Positions 47,691 through 58,787 of a DNA stretch of 64,000 nucleotides are shown here, piece by piece; the first letter of the stretch is position 1; each line of letters opens with the position of its first letter. Under the pieces are notes generated by a model. That model ran no database searches. It saw only the letters and a program-made list of their open reading frames with translations, and was not told the DNA's origin. The position numbers and the translations under genes are program-made. Origin of the DNA: Adenophora triphylla var. japonica (lineage: Eukaryota > Streptophyta > Magnoliopsida > Asterales > Campanulaceae); NCBI GenBank assembly GCA_022495995.1, contig JAFEMH010000339.1:310001-374000 (forward strand), in the 5' to 3' direction.

Positions 47691-48060
47691 GACTACACTT
47701 GATTCTCCTTTCCGTACACCTCTCAATATTATTCGGATCGCCCTTAGATTCGATCCTCAAAGCCTTGCCACAAATCGCATCTTTGGCTTGAGACGCTGCA
47801 CGTCCGCCACTCTCGGGTACTAAACGCCCACGTTTTCGAACTACGACTCGGCTTGATTCCTCCTGGGATACGTAGGTAGCCCGACGTGGGTCCAGCCACT
47901 TGACCTACCTGGTCATCCTTTTGCGACTCAGCTCAAGTCCAAAAACCTCACATCCACAAGGTCACTTTCCTTACCTCCTGAAATCCCTTTTTTCAGGACG
48001 GATCCTATTCTTTTATCGTCGACCCCACTTGTCTTACAAGAAGCGTCGCCGAGGGGCTAC
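47691..48060 (+). other. LARD 3' UTR: CTACG box, second hairpin and PPT
   Basis: CTACG box 47841-47875; GACC/GGTC hairpin near 47899-47911; polypurine tract GCCGAGGGGCTAC at 48048-48060, next to the LTR. Confidence 0.8.
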
Positions 48061-49506
48061 TGTTAGTACCCGGTCCGAAAAAAGGGACTGAAGTGCAATT
48101 CGGGAAAATCTGGGACTAAATTGGCATTTGGGAGCTTTTGGACCAAATAGGAAATATTGGAAAATTCAGGGACTAAACTGGAAATATGGAATATTTGGGA
48201 CGAATTTAATATATAAAAATTCCTGGGATTAAATGAAAAATAAAATCCTAAAGAGCGAATTGCAAAAGAAGTCATTAAAGTGGTCAAAATGCAACGAGAA
48301 GATCGCGGGACGAAACGAATATTTAAGTGATACAAAATAAACTAAGTTGCACTGTTGCATGGTATTTGGCCGAGCTTCTTCTAGGCCATTTTCCACAAGA
48401 GTGGCCGAGCTATGGGCCAGTTGTAGCAATGGTGGCCGGCCAATGCAAAGGCCATTTGGGCCAAGGCGTAACTGAACTGGCTTTCACAATCTTTGGCCGA
48501 TCGACCATTATCAGCCGCCGCCATAATCTAAACACTTGTGCCGATCGACCATTTATCAGCGCCGCCAGAACCTTAATTTAAGTGCCGATCGAACCTTAAA
48601 TTAAGGCCGATCGACCCTTTATTTTTTGTGCCGATCGAACCTTATTTTAGGGCCGATCGACCCTTCAGTTGGCCCAGCCCAAGTACCGAAGCACTATAAA
48701 TAAGTGTGCCCGGCTCCCATATTCAACACACAATTTACTCGGGAGAAGCGAGATTACACTTGCTTTACCCACAGTTTTTCTTACTCTCTTCGAATCGCCC
48801 TAGATTCGACCTCAAAGTCTTGCTACAATTGGTAAGACTCTTTTTAATATTTTTGTTCTTTATTATTATTGTCTTTATTATTATTATTGTTTGCATGCTT
48901 AGTATATTTTAATTACTTTATTTCTTGCTTATGTCATATATGCTAGATTTAGGGTTGTTTTAATATATTTAAATATGTAATAGCCGAGGATGATCTAAGG
49001 TTTCGCCCAAGAAACCCAATGGATCTAGGAACTATTTCTTACTTTCCACCTTAGTTATAATTGTCCCATGATCAACAATCCCCCAAGGATGAACGTTGAT
49101 TAGTGCACCTTCCGAGGGCCTAACTCAAAGGTTCTAGGGTGTGATCATCAATTAATTCTTTCTCTCCCCTCCTCCTTATGCATGATCCCGCTTCTTCTAT
49201 CTATTCCCGTAAACACCGCACACAACCAACACCCCACATGCTAGAAAGACCGATTCGTCGGGCAATAGGAGTGATAACGTTTCTTCTTCTGTTGTAACTT
49301 GACCCCCGAACCCAATTAACTGTTTAGCCTTTTTTCAAAGCTTTGGGCTATATCAAAGTGGCGTGGCGACTCTCAAAATTAAACTAATATTTTAATATGG
49401 TTTAAAGCGAGTGTCACTAAATGAATATCCCATTTCGATCCGACTTTATATAATTAATTTATTTCAAACCTCCGAATGCGCGTTGCATCGGGACGGGGTA
49501 TTCACA
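48061..49506 (+). repeat. 3' LTR of the LARD
   Basis: 1446 bp, near-identical to 38344-39792. Followed by AGTCC, matching the 5' target duplication. Confidence 0.95.
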
Positions 49507-49566
49507 AGTCCTCAACTTAACAGAGTTAACCAACGTTAACCAAAGTTAACCCCCTCTTCAAAAGAG

Positions 49567-50035
49567 CTTAACGGCAGTCAAACGCAAGTCCAATTTCTCC
49601 AAGAAAGATAACGGAATCCCGTTTCTTTCATCAAAATCATCAACGGCAGTCAAACGTAAGTCCGATTTCTCCGAGAAAGATAACGGAATCCCGTTTCTTT
49701 CATCAAAATCATCAACGACAGTCAAACGTAAGTCCGATTTCTCCGAGAAAGATAACGGAATCCCGTTTCTTTCATCAAAATCATCAACGGCAGTCAAACG
49801 TAAGTCCGATTTCTCCGAGAAAGATAACAGAATCCCGTTTCTTTCATCAAAATCATCAACGGCGATAAACGTAAGTCTGATTTCTCCGAGAAAGATAACG
49901 GAATCCCGTTTCTTTCATCAAAATCATCAAACGGCAGTAAAACGTAAGTCCGATTTCTCCGAGAAAGATAACGGAATCCCGTTTCTTTCATCAAAATCAT
50001 CAACGGTAGTAAAACGTAAGTCCGATTTCCCCAGC
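49567..50035 (+). repeat. 72-bp tandem array in D 3' UTR, ~6.5 copies
   Basis: Monomer contains GAAAGATAACGG and CCGTTTCTTTC, which pair over about 11 bp with one bulge around a 4-nt AATC loop. A period divisible by three gives a spurious minus ORF (DDFDERNGIPLSFSEKSDLR). Confidence 0.9.
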
Positions 50036-50289
50036 AAAAGCTAACAAAATCCCCAGCGAAGTCAACGGAACCCCTTTTCTTTCCTCACTATCATCGACGG
50101 CCGTAAAACGTAAGCCCGATTTTTCTCCAACGAAACCCCCAGCAGCTTTTCGAACTACGATTAGCTTGATTCCTCTTAGGGATACGTAGGTAGCCTATCA
50201 TTAGGTCCAGCCACCCGACCAAAATGGTCACCCTCTCCTTCGGCAGCAGACGAAGTCCACCGAAGGACCATCCATCCCAAACCATTAAG

Positions 50290-50505
50290 GGAAAACATTT
50301 CAAATCAAGGTCTGAGGCACCTAAAAAGCCATCATCGTCAAGGTCCGAGGCACCTAAAATGCCATCATCATCAAGGTTCGAGGCACCTAAAACGCCATCA
50401 TCAAGGTCCGAGGCACCTAAAACGCCATCATCACCAAAGGTCCGAGGCACCTAAAACGCCATCATCTTCAAGGTTTGAGGAACCTAAAACGCCATCATTA
50501 CTAGG
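50290..50505 (+). repeat. ~30-bp array in D 3' UTR, ~6 copies
   Basis: Core AAGGTCCGAGGCACCTAAAA. AGGT pairs with ACCT around a 7-nt loop. Confidence 0.85.
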
Positions 50506-50519
50506 TTGATGCCTCAAAA

Positions 50520-51033
50520 TAGTCATTCCAGGGTCAAAGACCCGAACTACGACTGGCTTGATTCCTCTTAAGGATACGTAGGTAGCCTATCATTAGGTTC
50601 AGCCATCAGACCGAAACGGTCATTCCTATCCCCAGCAGAGCGGATATACAACTTTAACCACCAGACCGAAATGGTCATTCCTATCCCCAGCAGAGTGGAT
50701 ATACAAATTTAACCATCAGACCGAAACGGTCATTCCTATCCCCAGCAGAGCGGATATACAACTTTAGCCATCAGACCAAAATGGTCACCTCTTATCCCCA
50801 GCAGAGTTTCTTTCAGCAACCGACTGCAAAACTCGCTCACCAGGTTGACATCCTAAAACAGTCACTCCAGGGTCAAAGACCCGAACTACGGCCGGCTTGA
50901 TTCCCATTCGGGATACGTAGGTAGCCTATCGCTAGGTTCAGCCACTCGATCACATGATCACCCTGTCAAATATGGAGCCTTACTCTTATCGATGACCCCG
51001 CTTCCTTCGAAAGCACCGTCGCCAAGGGGCTAC
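50520..51033 (+). repeat. Box-and-hairpin repeats and PPT of D 3' UTR
   Basis: CTACG boxes at 50155-50189, 50547-50581 and 50886-50920. A ~53-68-bp unit with AGACCGAAACGGTCATTCC and CCCCAGCAGAG occurs about four times (50605-50810). The polypurine tract GCCAAGGGGCTAC ends at 51033. Confidence 0.8.
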
Positions 51034-52785
51034 TGTAAGTGCTCCAATTTGAGTTGTTAGTATTTTCGTTAGAAAATTAATGAAAGTCTTAACATTCCTA
51101 ACATTTCTAACAATTCCTAACTTTTCTAACAAAGAAGGGTAGATTAGGGATTGTCATTTAAGGTTAAACCAAGAAAAGAATCTCAAAAAGAAAAGAAATT
51201 GTAAAAATCCGAATTTGGCAAGCTGAAAAATAGCAACCAGTTTGAATTTCTTGAAAATATTCTTTGTGTCCAAAGCCTGCAGCTGTAATTAATGAACACT
51301 GCACGCTTCCACTATGATCCGCGCGGACATAAATGGAATTTTCAGAGGCCTATAAATTAAGCCCTTCAGTCTCAGAAATAAAAAAGAAAGAACACAAGTC
51401 ACAACAGCACCTTGGCAAAAATACTTGAGAAAACAGTGAGAATTCCCTAGAATTGTCACCTTTTTCTCTTGACTATTTTCCCAAATTTCACTCACTAATC
51501 ACTCTCAAATTCAATGCCTCAAACACTCTTACATTCAAGCCTAAAACTCAAAAATAAAAAGAAGATAGGTATAACCTCCTTCTCCCAACCCTAAATCTCT
51601 TTCATCCATGCATGCATCTCAAACTTTGAAGATGTAATTTGTTCATTTCTTACCTTAGATCCAAGAGGATCACCATGGAAGTTCATCTCCATGGATGATC
51701 CTCTACAAGGATCAACATTCTTTTCGAAGTGACTTTACTTACTAGCAAACACATTTTCAAAACCCTAAAAATCATTTTCATACATCAAATCTTCATTTTC
51801 AAGGATAAAATTCCCCTTCCCAAGCAAATGAAATGCTTAAGTCCTAATGTACCCTAAGGATGGCTTGATATAGTAGATCACCACTAAAATGTCTAGTGAC
51901 TACTAATCAAAGCCTAAGGAGATGGGGACAAGCATGAATGCCAAACCCCCTTTAAAATCATGTTTTTCTTCAAGAGGAAGTTGCTGTCCAGTAGCCTTTC
52001 TCTAAGACCTCTGTCCATGGTCTAATTTTTTGGACATACAGAAACTTGGAATTTGGTGTTGACTACAAAATACTTTTTGTAGCCAACATCCAGTGCTTTC
52101 CATAAATATTTTTACTTTATTTTTTTCTTGAGTAAAACTCCCTTTTTCAAATTATCTTTTAAAAGTCAGTTCATCAGTCTCTGGAAACCCAGATTTCATA
52201 TTTGAGATTTCCAGAAGATTTTGGTCCACCAAATCATCTCCAAGGGGGAAATTTCTTTTCTTTTACAGAAACCTTATTTAAGGTGTTTTGAACAACTTTC
52301 ATTCTCGGACTTTCCCCAGATTTTGAAGTTTTAAAGCTCTTAAACCCATTTTAAAATCAAATGTCCACTGCCTTTTTCATTCTGGCAGAATTGGTTTTCA
52401 ACTTCAAAAAATCTTTTGAGTGCCAAAACTCAACCCAAAAATCATACCAAAAATCATGGGACTTGTTTAATGTCTTATAAAGAATTCCCAATTTTTAGTT
52501 TTCTCAGTTTCAACTTATTTGGCCAAAGGAACACACACACACACACACACACACAAATGGTTTTTAAGCTTGGAAGACTCGTTTTACGAGGCATTCCGGG
52601 TGAACACCAACGTTCTTCCCGGCGTGTAATGTGACCTCCGAACCCAAATCTCTAATCTCGGGCATTTTTCAAAGTTTTGGCCCTTAAAATAAAAATGGCG
52701 TGGCGACACCGTGTTTTTTCGATTGATTTTCAAAGAAAAGAAAAATCACCAATCTTTCGGAAAAATGGCAACAACCATCGTTACA
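51034..52785 (+). repeat. 3' LTR of element D
   Basis: Begins TGTAAGTGCTCC directly after the polypurine tract. TATAAATTAA at 51351, with the TCCGCGCGGA palindrome 24 bp upstream (51318-51327). GGCGTGGCGACACCG at about 52698 is the conserved LTR segment. An (AC)n run lies at 52532-52554. The right end is approximate, because homology to the Tekay LTR starts at about 52786. Confidence 0.75.
51318..51359 (+). promoter_or_regulatory. D LTR core promoter: TCCGCGCGGA plus TATAAATTA
   Basis: Palindrome 51318-51327 and TATA box 51351-51359. Same arrangement as in the C LTR (29008-29050), with the D-specific centre. Confidence 0.65.
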
Positions 52786-54201
52786 AGGGTATCATCACTC
52801 CTGTCCAAACCAATGAAGTAGGGCACTATACATTTTATGCACTATAAGAACAATTAACCCTATACAGGTCACCACGTAAGGGTACACTATCATATAAGTA
52901 ACCCTACGCATTCACAATACAACATAAAATACCTTCTCTAAAGGTTCCAGGTTCAAATACCAAGCTTTATCAACTTTGGTTCAAGTTCCACCATTGCCTT
53001 TCAAGCATTTTCAGATCAATATTTAAAGCCCTTCCCTATCTCATTTTGGCCCAATTCAAACTCCATTATATAGTACTAAAGTTGTACTAGAAGTGTAGTT
53101 AAAGAGGCATTAATTCCATACTCATTTGCTTAGGTCCACAAGCCTACAAAGTCAGCCCCAGAAACCTGTCCTGGGCACGAGTCGTGATGCTGGGAATGAG
53201 TCGTTCCCAAACCCTGCACGACTGCTTCATTTTTCACGACTAGTGATCCTGAAGACCACTTATGTCGCACGACTTGGGATGTCATGGTCACGACTTGTGC
53301 TTAAGGGCACGAGTCATGCCCAACATCAGAAACCCAGACTGAAGCTGTTTTTCACACAACAGCGAAGGCATAGAACTTAGTTACTCCTACCCAGCTGGAC
53401 CAAGTCACCAACACCAGTATATAAACAGGTTTTGGACCAAAATCTACTCCCTTCATAACCCATAACACATGTATACAACATTTACAAATTAAACCAATTT
53501 ATACTACCACGCCTTTTCATGTTCATACACCCTACTTGTCTTGATTCCATTTTAAACATCCAAATAACTCACCAAAGTTATCACAAACCATTCACGTGTT
53601 CACAATATCATTATTAAACACGAAATGAACAGTTATAACAAAGAATCATAATAACTTACCAAAATTTGCCGAAATAAAAAGATGATTTAATCGGCTTGTT
53701 CTATTCAACTCATTGATCACAAATATGAAATAAGAGTTTGAAACGGAGTAACGGGTGAATTTCTGCGAATTTCTGAAGGTAACCCTAGGTTTATGGGTTG
53801 ATACGTAATACTGAGGAGAGAAAGAGAAGAACTGAGGAAGAAAGCTTCTGAGGGAAGCTTTTAAGAAGATTTATATCAAATTTTCCACCTAAGCTCCTCC
53901 AAGTTCTAGCTAGCTACACTTAACCACCCTAAACTTATTTTTACACATTAGCTCCTCATACTTTTTATAACACTTTCAATTCAAAATTCAATTGTTATAA
54001 CTTTAATACACAATTTTCCATTTCCTTCATTTAGACATTATATATTCAAAATCAATTTAACAACATCTAAAGTCACATAAATGACAAAATAAACACATTA
54101 ACAATCCAAATAGCATATAATGCATAGTAGGGAATGCAATGCACCCCAAACCCACGTGCTCCACGTGTGACCAAAATGTGCCTAGGTTTAGGGTCGTGAC
54201 A
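52786..54201 (-). repeat. Truncated 3' LTR of the Tekay element
   Basis: Matches 59993-61390. Only about 1416 of 2603 bp remain; the outer 1.2 kb is missing and D's LTR adjoins. Relative to the other copy it keeps an extra 18 bp between GAGTCGT repeats near 53180. Confidence 0.9.
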
Positions 54202-54216
54202 CTCACTTCCCCTTAC
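54202..54216 (-). promoter_or_regulatory. Polypurine tract of the Tekay element
   Basis: Minus strand GTAAGGGGAAGTGAG immediately before TGTCACGACCC. Confidence 0.85.
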
Positions 54217-54241
54217 ATAAAATTCGTCCCGAATTTGGACT

Positions 54242-57200
54242 TTACTTACATGAATGATCAAACAAATCCGGATACTTCTGTCTCATCTCAGATTCCAATT
54301 CCCAAGTAGCTTCCTCAATGGTGTGATTCTTCCAAAGAACTTTCACCACGGGAATACTCTTGGTATGAAATTCCCGGACCTGCCTCTCCAGAATCCGCAA
54401 TGGTACCTCCACATAGGTCATATCCGCCTGAACATCCTCAGGAGGAGAACTCAGTACATGAGAGGAATCATAGCAGTACTTCCTCAACATGGACACATGA
54501 AACACATCATGGAGAGAAGAAAGAGAGGAATGTAGGGCCAAATGATATGCTAACTCACCTACCTTCTCTAAAATCTCAAATGGACCAACAAATCTAGGAG
54601 CCAACTTCCCTTTGTTGCCAAACCTTTTGATTCCCGTTCTTGGTGAAATCTTCAAGAACAAAAAATCACCAACCTGAAAGGATAACTCCCTTCTTCTAGT
54701 ATCGGCATAGCTCTTCTGACGACTCTGGGCTATCCTCAATCTGTCACGGATCACCTTGATCTTCTCAGTTGAGTCTCTAACCAAATCTGAACCCCAAAGT
54801 CTAGCTTCACCAACCTCGTCCCAACACATTGGGGACCTACATTTCCTCCCATACAGTGCCTCATATGGTGCCATCTCAATGCTGGATTGGGAGCTATTAT
54901 TATAGGAAAATTCCACTAAAGGCAAATGGTCTTCCCAAGATAACAGGAAGTCCATCACACAAGCCCGTAGTATATCCTCGAGAATCTGAATGGTCCTCTC
55001 AGTGTGCCCATCAGTCTGAGGATGAAATGATGTACTGAAACTCAACTTAGACCCCAAGGCTTCATGCAAAGCCCTCAAAAACCGTGAGGTGAATCTAGGA
55101 TCCCTATCAGATACAATGTTGACAGGTACTCCATGCAATCTCACAATCTCATGGATTTACAACTGGGCCAATCTCTCCAATGAATACTTGGTGGAAACTG
55201 GAAGAAAATGAGTTGATTTGGTCAATCGATCCACAATCACCCATATAGCATCCATCTTCCTCGGAGTAGGAGGTAATCCTGTCACAAAATCCATAGAAAT
55301 GCCCTCCCACTTCCACTCAGGGATATCTAAGGGTTGAAGCAATCCTACTGGTCTCTGATGTTCAGCTTTGATCTGTTGACAAGTTAGACACTTTGATACA
55401 AATTTTGCAATCTCCTTTTTCATGCCATTCCACTAGTAACCCCTCTTCAGATCCTGATACATTTTGGTGCTTCCAGGATGAATAGCAAATCGGGACTTAT
55501 GGCCATCCTCTAATACCTGCCTTTTGATCTTTGGGGAAGAAGGTACGCAAATCCTGCCTTTAAAGGTTAGAATTCTATCCTTGCTCAAGGTAAACTCCCC
55601 AGACTTTCCATCTTGCAATTTCTCCCTAATTTTCTGTAATTCGACATCATTTAACTGAGCTTCCCTAAGATCCCCATATAAAGTAGGAACAACTCTAACA
55701 TTAGTAAACAACATATTCCCTCTTACTTCCCGAGATACAAAAGATGATAAATGAGCCTTACGGTTACGGCTAATAGCATCAGCAGCCATGTTAGCTTTCC
55801 CTGGATGATAAGAAATAACACAATCATAGTCCTTCAGAAGCTCCAACCAACGCCTCTGTCTGTTGTTCAATTCCTTTTGAGTAAACAAGTACTTCAGGCT
55901 CTTATGATCTATAAATATCTCAAATTTGGCACCATACAAGTAATGTTTCCACTTATGCAATGCAAAAATAATGGCAGCTAACTCCATATCATGGGTAGGA
56001 TAATTCTGCTCCACTGGTGATAACTTCATCGAAGCATACGTAATTACCTTCCCATTTTGCATAAGTAAACAACCCAATCCCTCTTTAGAAGCATCACTGA
56101 ATATAACAAAGTTCTCACAACCCTCTGGAAGTGTAAGAATAGGAGCTGAAGTTAATCTCTTCTTCAGTTCAGTAAAGCCAGCTTCACACTTAGCATCCCA
56201 AATAAATGGTACATCCTTCTGAGTCAATCTAGTCAACGGAGTTGCAATCCTCGAAAATCCCTCAATAAATCTTCGATAATACCCCGCTAACCCAAGGAAA
56301 CTACGAACCTCTGTTACTGTAGAAGGCTGTTTCCAGTTGACTACGGCCTCAATCTTTGCAGGATCCACGGCAATACCAGTACTGGATACCACGTGACCCA
56401 AGAAAGAAATTTGTTCCAGCTAAAACTCACATTTACTGAACTTTGCAAATAACTGTTTCTCATGAAGCACAGATAAAACAATTCTCAAGTGCCTCTCATG
56501 ATCTTCCCTGGATTTTGAGTATACCAGGATATCATCAATAAAAACCACAACAAAACTATCAAGATACGGCTTGAAGATCATGTTCATCATGTCCATAAAG
56601 ATTGCCGGTGCATTGGTCAACCCAAATGGCATAACAAGAAATTCATAGTGCCCATACCTTGTTCTGAAAGATGTTTTAGACACATCATCTGGCTTGATTT
56701 TCAACTGATGGTATCCGCTACGCAAGTCCAACTTGGAATATATAACGGAATATTGGAGTTGATCAAATAAATCATCAATGTGAGGAAGAGGATATTTGTT
56801 CTTAATAGTAGCTTGATTCAGTAATCTGTAATCAATACACAACCGCAATGTACCATCCTTCTTCCTAACAAACAGAACTGGTGCTCCCCAGGGTGACACA
56901 CTAGGACAAATAAAACCTCTTTCTAACAACTCCTGCAACTGAATTTTCAATTCTTTTAACTCAACTGGAGCCATTCTGTAGGGTGCTTTAGAAATTGGTG
57001 CAGTACCCGGCAATAAGTCAATACAAAATTCCACCTCTCTATCAGGAGGCATAGAATACTCAGTTGAGAATAGGTCACTGAACTCATTCACAACTGGAAC
57101 ACAAGATAATTCAGGAGACTTCTTACTAGAGTCTAACACATATGCTAAGTAACCCTCACACCCTTTTGATAACAACTTTCTAGCCTTTATTGCAGATATA

Positions 57201-57781
57201 AAATGAATGCCAAATAAATATTTATCAGCATCAAATACAAACACAGGCACATCAGGCATAGAAAAGGTGACTCGCTTTCTACGACAGTCCACCAAGGCAT
57301 GACAAGAACTCAACCAGTCCATGCCTAAAATAACATCAAAATCTTGGATTATTAACTCTACCAAATCCACTGGCAATATATGCCCACAAATAATCACCTC
57401 ACAGTCATGATAGATCAAAGAGGATTCGAGGTGCTCTCCCATAGGAGTAGAAACCTCTAACACATAAGGTAACAACTTAGGCAACTTATGCAATGTAAAT
57501 GCAAAATGAGATGCCACATAAGAATGAGACGATCCAGGGTCGATAAGAATACAAGCCCAAACCCCTAAGACAGGGACAATACCTCTAATAACCATTGTGG
57601 GATCTACCACGCCTTGATCCAAGGCAAATACTCTACCCTGGACTCTCTCTTTAGGTTTCCCCTCAACATCTCTCTTCACACCACCTTTGGGCTGGTCACC
57701 TTGTTGTCTACCACCCGTAGCTTGACCCTTTTTGAACTTAGGACAATCTTTTCTGAAATGCCCCATCCCTCCACAACTCAT
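54242..57781 (-). pseudogene. pol of the Tekay chromovirus (PR, RT, RNase H, IN, chromodomain)
   Basis: One frame throughout, broken by three in-frame stops: 56420-56422 (TAG), near 55430 (TAG) and near 55154 (TAA). Order: second zinc knuckle [11 protein letters not shown], protease [13 protein letters not shown] with [11 protein letters not shown] near 56530, RNase H ([12 protein letters not shown]), integrase with MDFVTGLP, VSDRDPRFTS and HPQTDGHTERTIQ, then a C-terminal VPLRILERQVREF...TWELE chromodomain-like tail. The two TAG stops occupy positions where tryptophan is usual, consistent with G-to-A change. Chromodomains direct integration to heterochromatin in this clade. Confidence 0.93.
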
Positions 57782-58605
57782 ACACCTCCCCTATTTACTC
57801 CAACAACTGTCTTCTGAGTGTCCACTTTCTTACACCAATTACAAATAGTACCAAATTTGCTGGACACAGGACGAGTAGAAACTGTAACTGTTCCTCCCTT
57901 AGCTACTCCAAAAGTTGAAGATTTAGGCTGACTCTTACTCTGACCTGAACTCTGGCCTGAGAACTTAGCCTTGCTTCCACTACCCTCAGATTTACCTCTA
58001 TGTTCCTCGATGTCATTCTCAATTCTGTAGGCCATGTTTACTATCGCCTGGTAGTTAGGAAAATCATGAGTCAATAATTACTTTCTGAACTCCAACCTGA
58101 GTCCCTTAACAAACCTGTAAACCCTCCTGATTTCATCTGGTATAAGACGTTGGCAATACCTGGCTAACTCTATTAATTTTGCAGAATACTGGGATACTGA
58201 CATTACCCCCTGCTCAAGCTTCAAAAACTCTACCTCTTTCTTATCTTTAGTGATCACTGGGATAAAATGCTCCTTGAATTTCCCTGTGAAGTTATCCCAA
58301 GTCTGGGGCGTGTGATCCCGCTCCCAGCTTTCCTTAAGAATTTGCCACCAATGCTCAGCAAGACCCTCTAATTTGAACACTGCACATCGAACTTTTTCTT
58401 CATCTGTACTCTCCATTGCCACAAAGATCTTATTCATAGCTTCTAGCCACCTCTCTGCTATCACTGGATATGGATCCCCGTTAAAGCTTGGTGGAGACAG
58501 TTTGATAAATTTTTCTAACCCTTGTGTTGGCCTTGCCTTAGGTTGCTGCTGTGCTCTACCCTGAGCTGCCATATTCTGGAGGAATACCCGAAACATAGCC
58601 ATCAT
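57782..58605 (-). pseudogene. gag of the Tekay chromovirus
   Basis: Starts MMAMFRVFLQNMAAQGR. The gag core has LSPPSFNGDPYPVIAERWL and a WDNFTGKFKEHFIP segment. An in-frame TAA at 58078-58080 interrupts it. Reading resumes in the same frame through a Ser/Gly-rich linker to the first zinc knuckle (CNWCKK), where a one-base shift near 57815 and a further stop separate it from the second knuckle. Capsid protein; not translatable as one unit. Confidence 0.9.
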
Positions 58606-58773
58606 CTCGGCATTCTGGTCTCCCCCAGCACCCTGATCACCAATATTTCCCTGCTCTCTCTACTGGTCATCCCCAGTCCCAGCCATTTCAATGATCCCCT
58701 GCATTAAACACTCGGCGTCAGATATCACACACTCCCCCTTAGACTAGACATCTACCATTGACTTCTAGCCAAA
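58606..58773 (-). other. Leader of the Tekay element
   Basis: Short untranslated stretch between primer site and gag. Confidence 0.6.
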
Positions 58774-58785
58774 GCTCTGATACCA
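58774..58785 (-). promoter_or_regulatory. Primer-binding site (tRNA-iMet type)
   Basis: Minus strand TGGTATCAGAGC, two bases from the LTR end (TGTGGGCTCC on the + strand at 58788). Confidence 0.95.
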
Positions 58786-58787
58786 AC

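Larger units (their letters stand above)
38344..49506 (+). mobile_element. Young non-autonomous LTR element (LARD-like, Tat-related), 11.2 kb
   Basis: LTRs at 38344-39792 and 48061-49506 both read TGTTAGTACCC...TTCACA and differ by about four single bases plus one short indel. The target duplication AGTCC is at 38339-38343 and 49507-49511. A primer site follows the 5' LTR and a polypurine tract (GCCGAGGGGCTAC) precedes the 3' LTR. The interior has only a gag remnant and at least seven tandem arrays; no PR, RT, RNase H or integrase. It must have used enzymes from another element. Low LTR divergence implies recent insertion. Confidence 0.95.
30669..52785 (+). mobile_element. Element D: Tat-lineage element, 5' truncated, interrupted by the LARD
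   Basis: Remaining parts: end of RNase H 1, second RNase H, integrase, post-pol box, antisense DUF7745 and PMD genes, three sets of 3' UTR repeats, polypurine tract and 3' LTR. 38344-49506 is a later insertion. Its LTR differs from that of A/B/C, but gene order and the regulatory palindrome are shared. gag, PR and RT lie outside, removed or displaced by C. Confidence 0.75.

Noticed and set aside
49558..50003. Minus-strand repeat ORF (DDFDERNGIPLSF type)
   Set aside because: 72-bp tandem repeat, same artefact.
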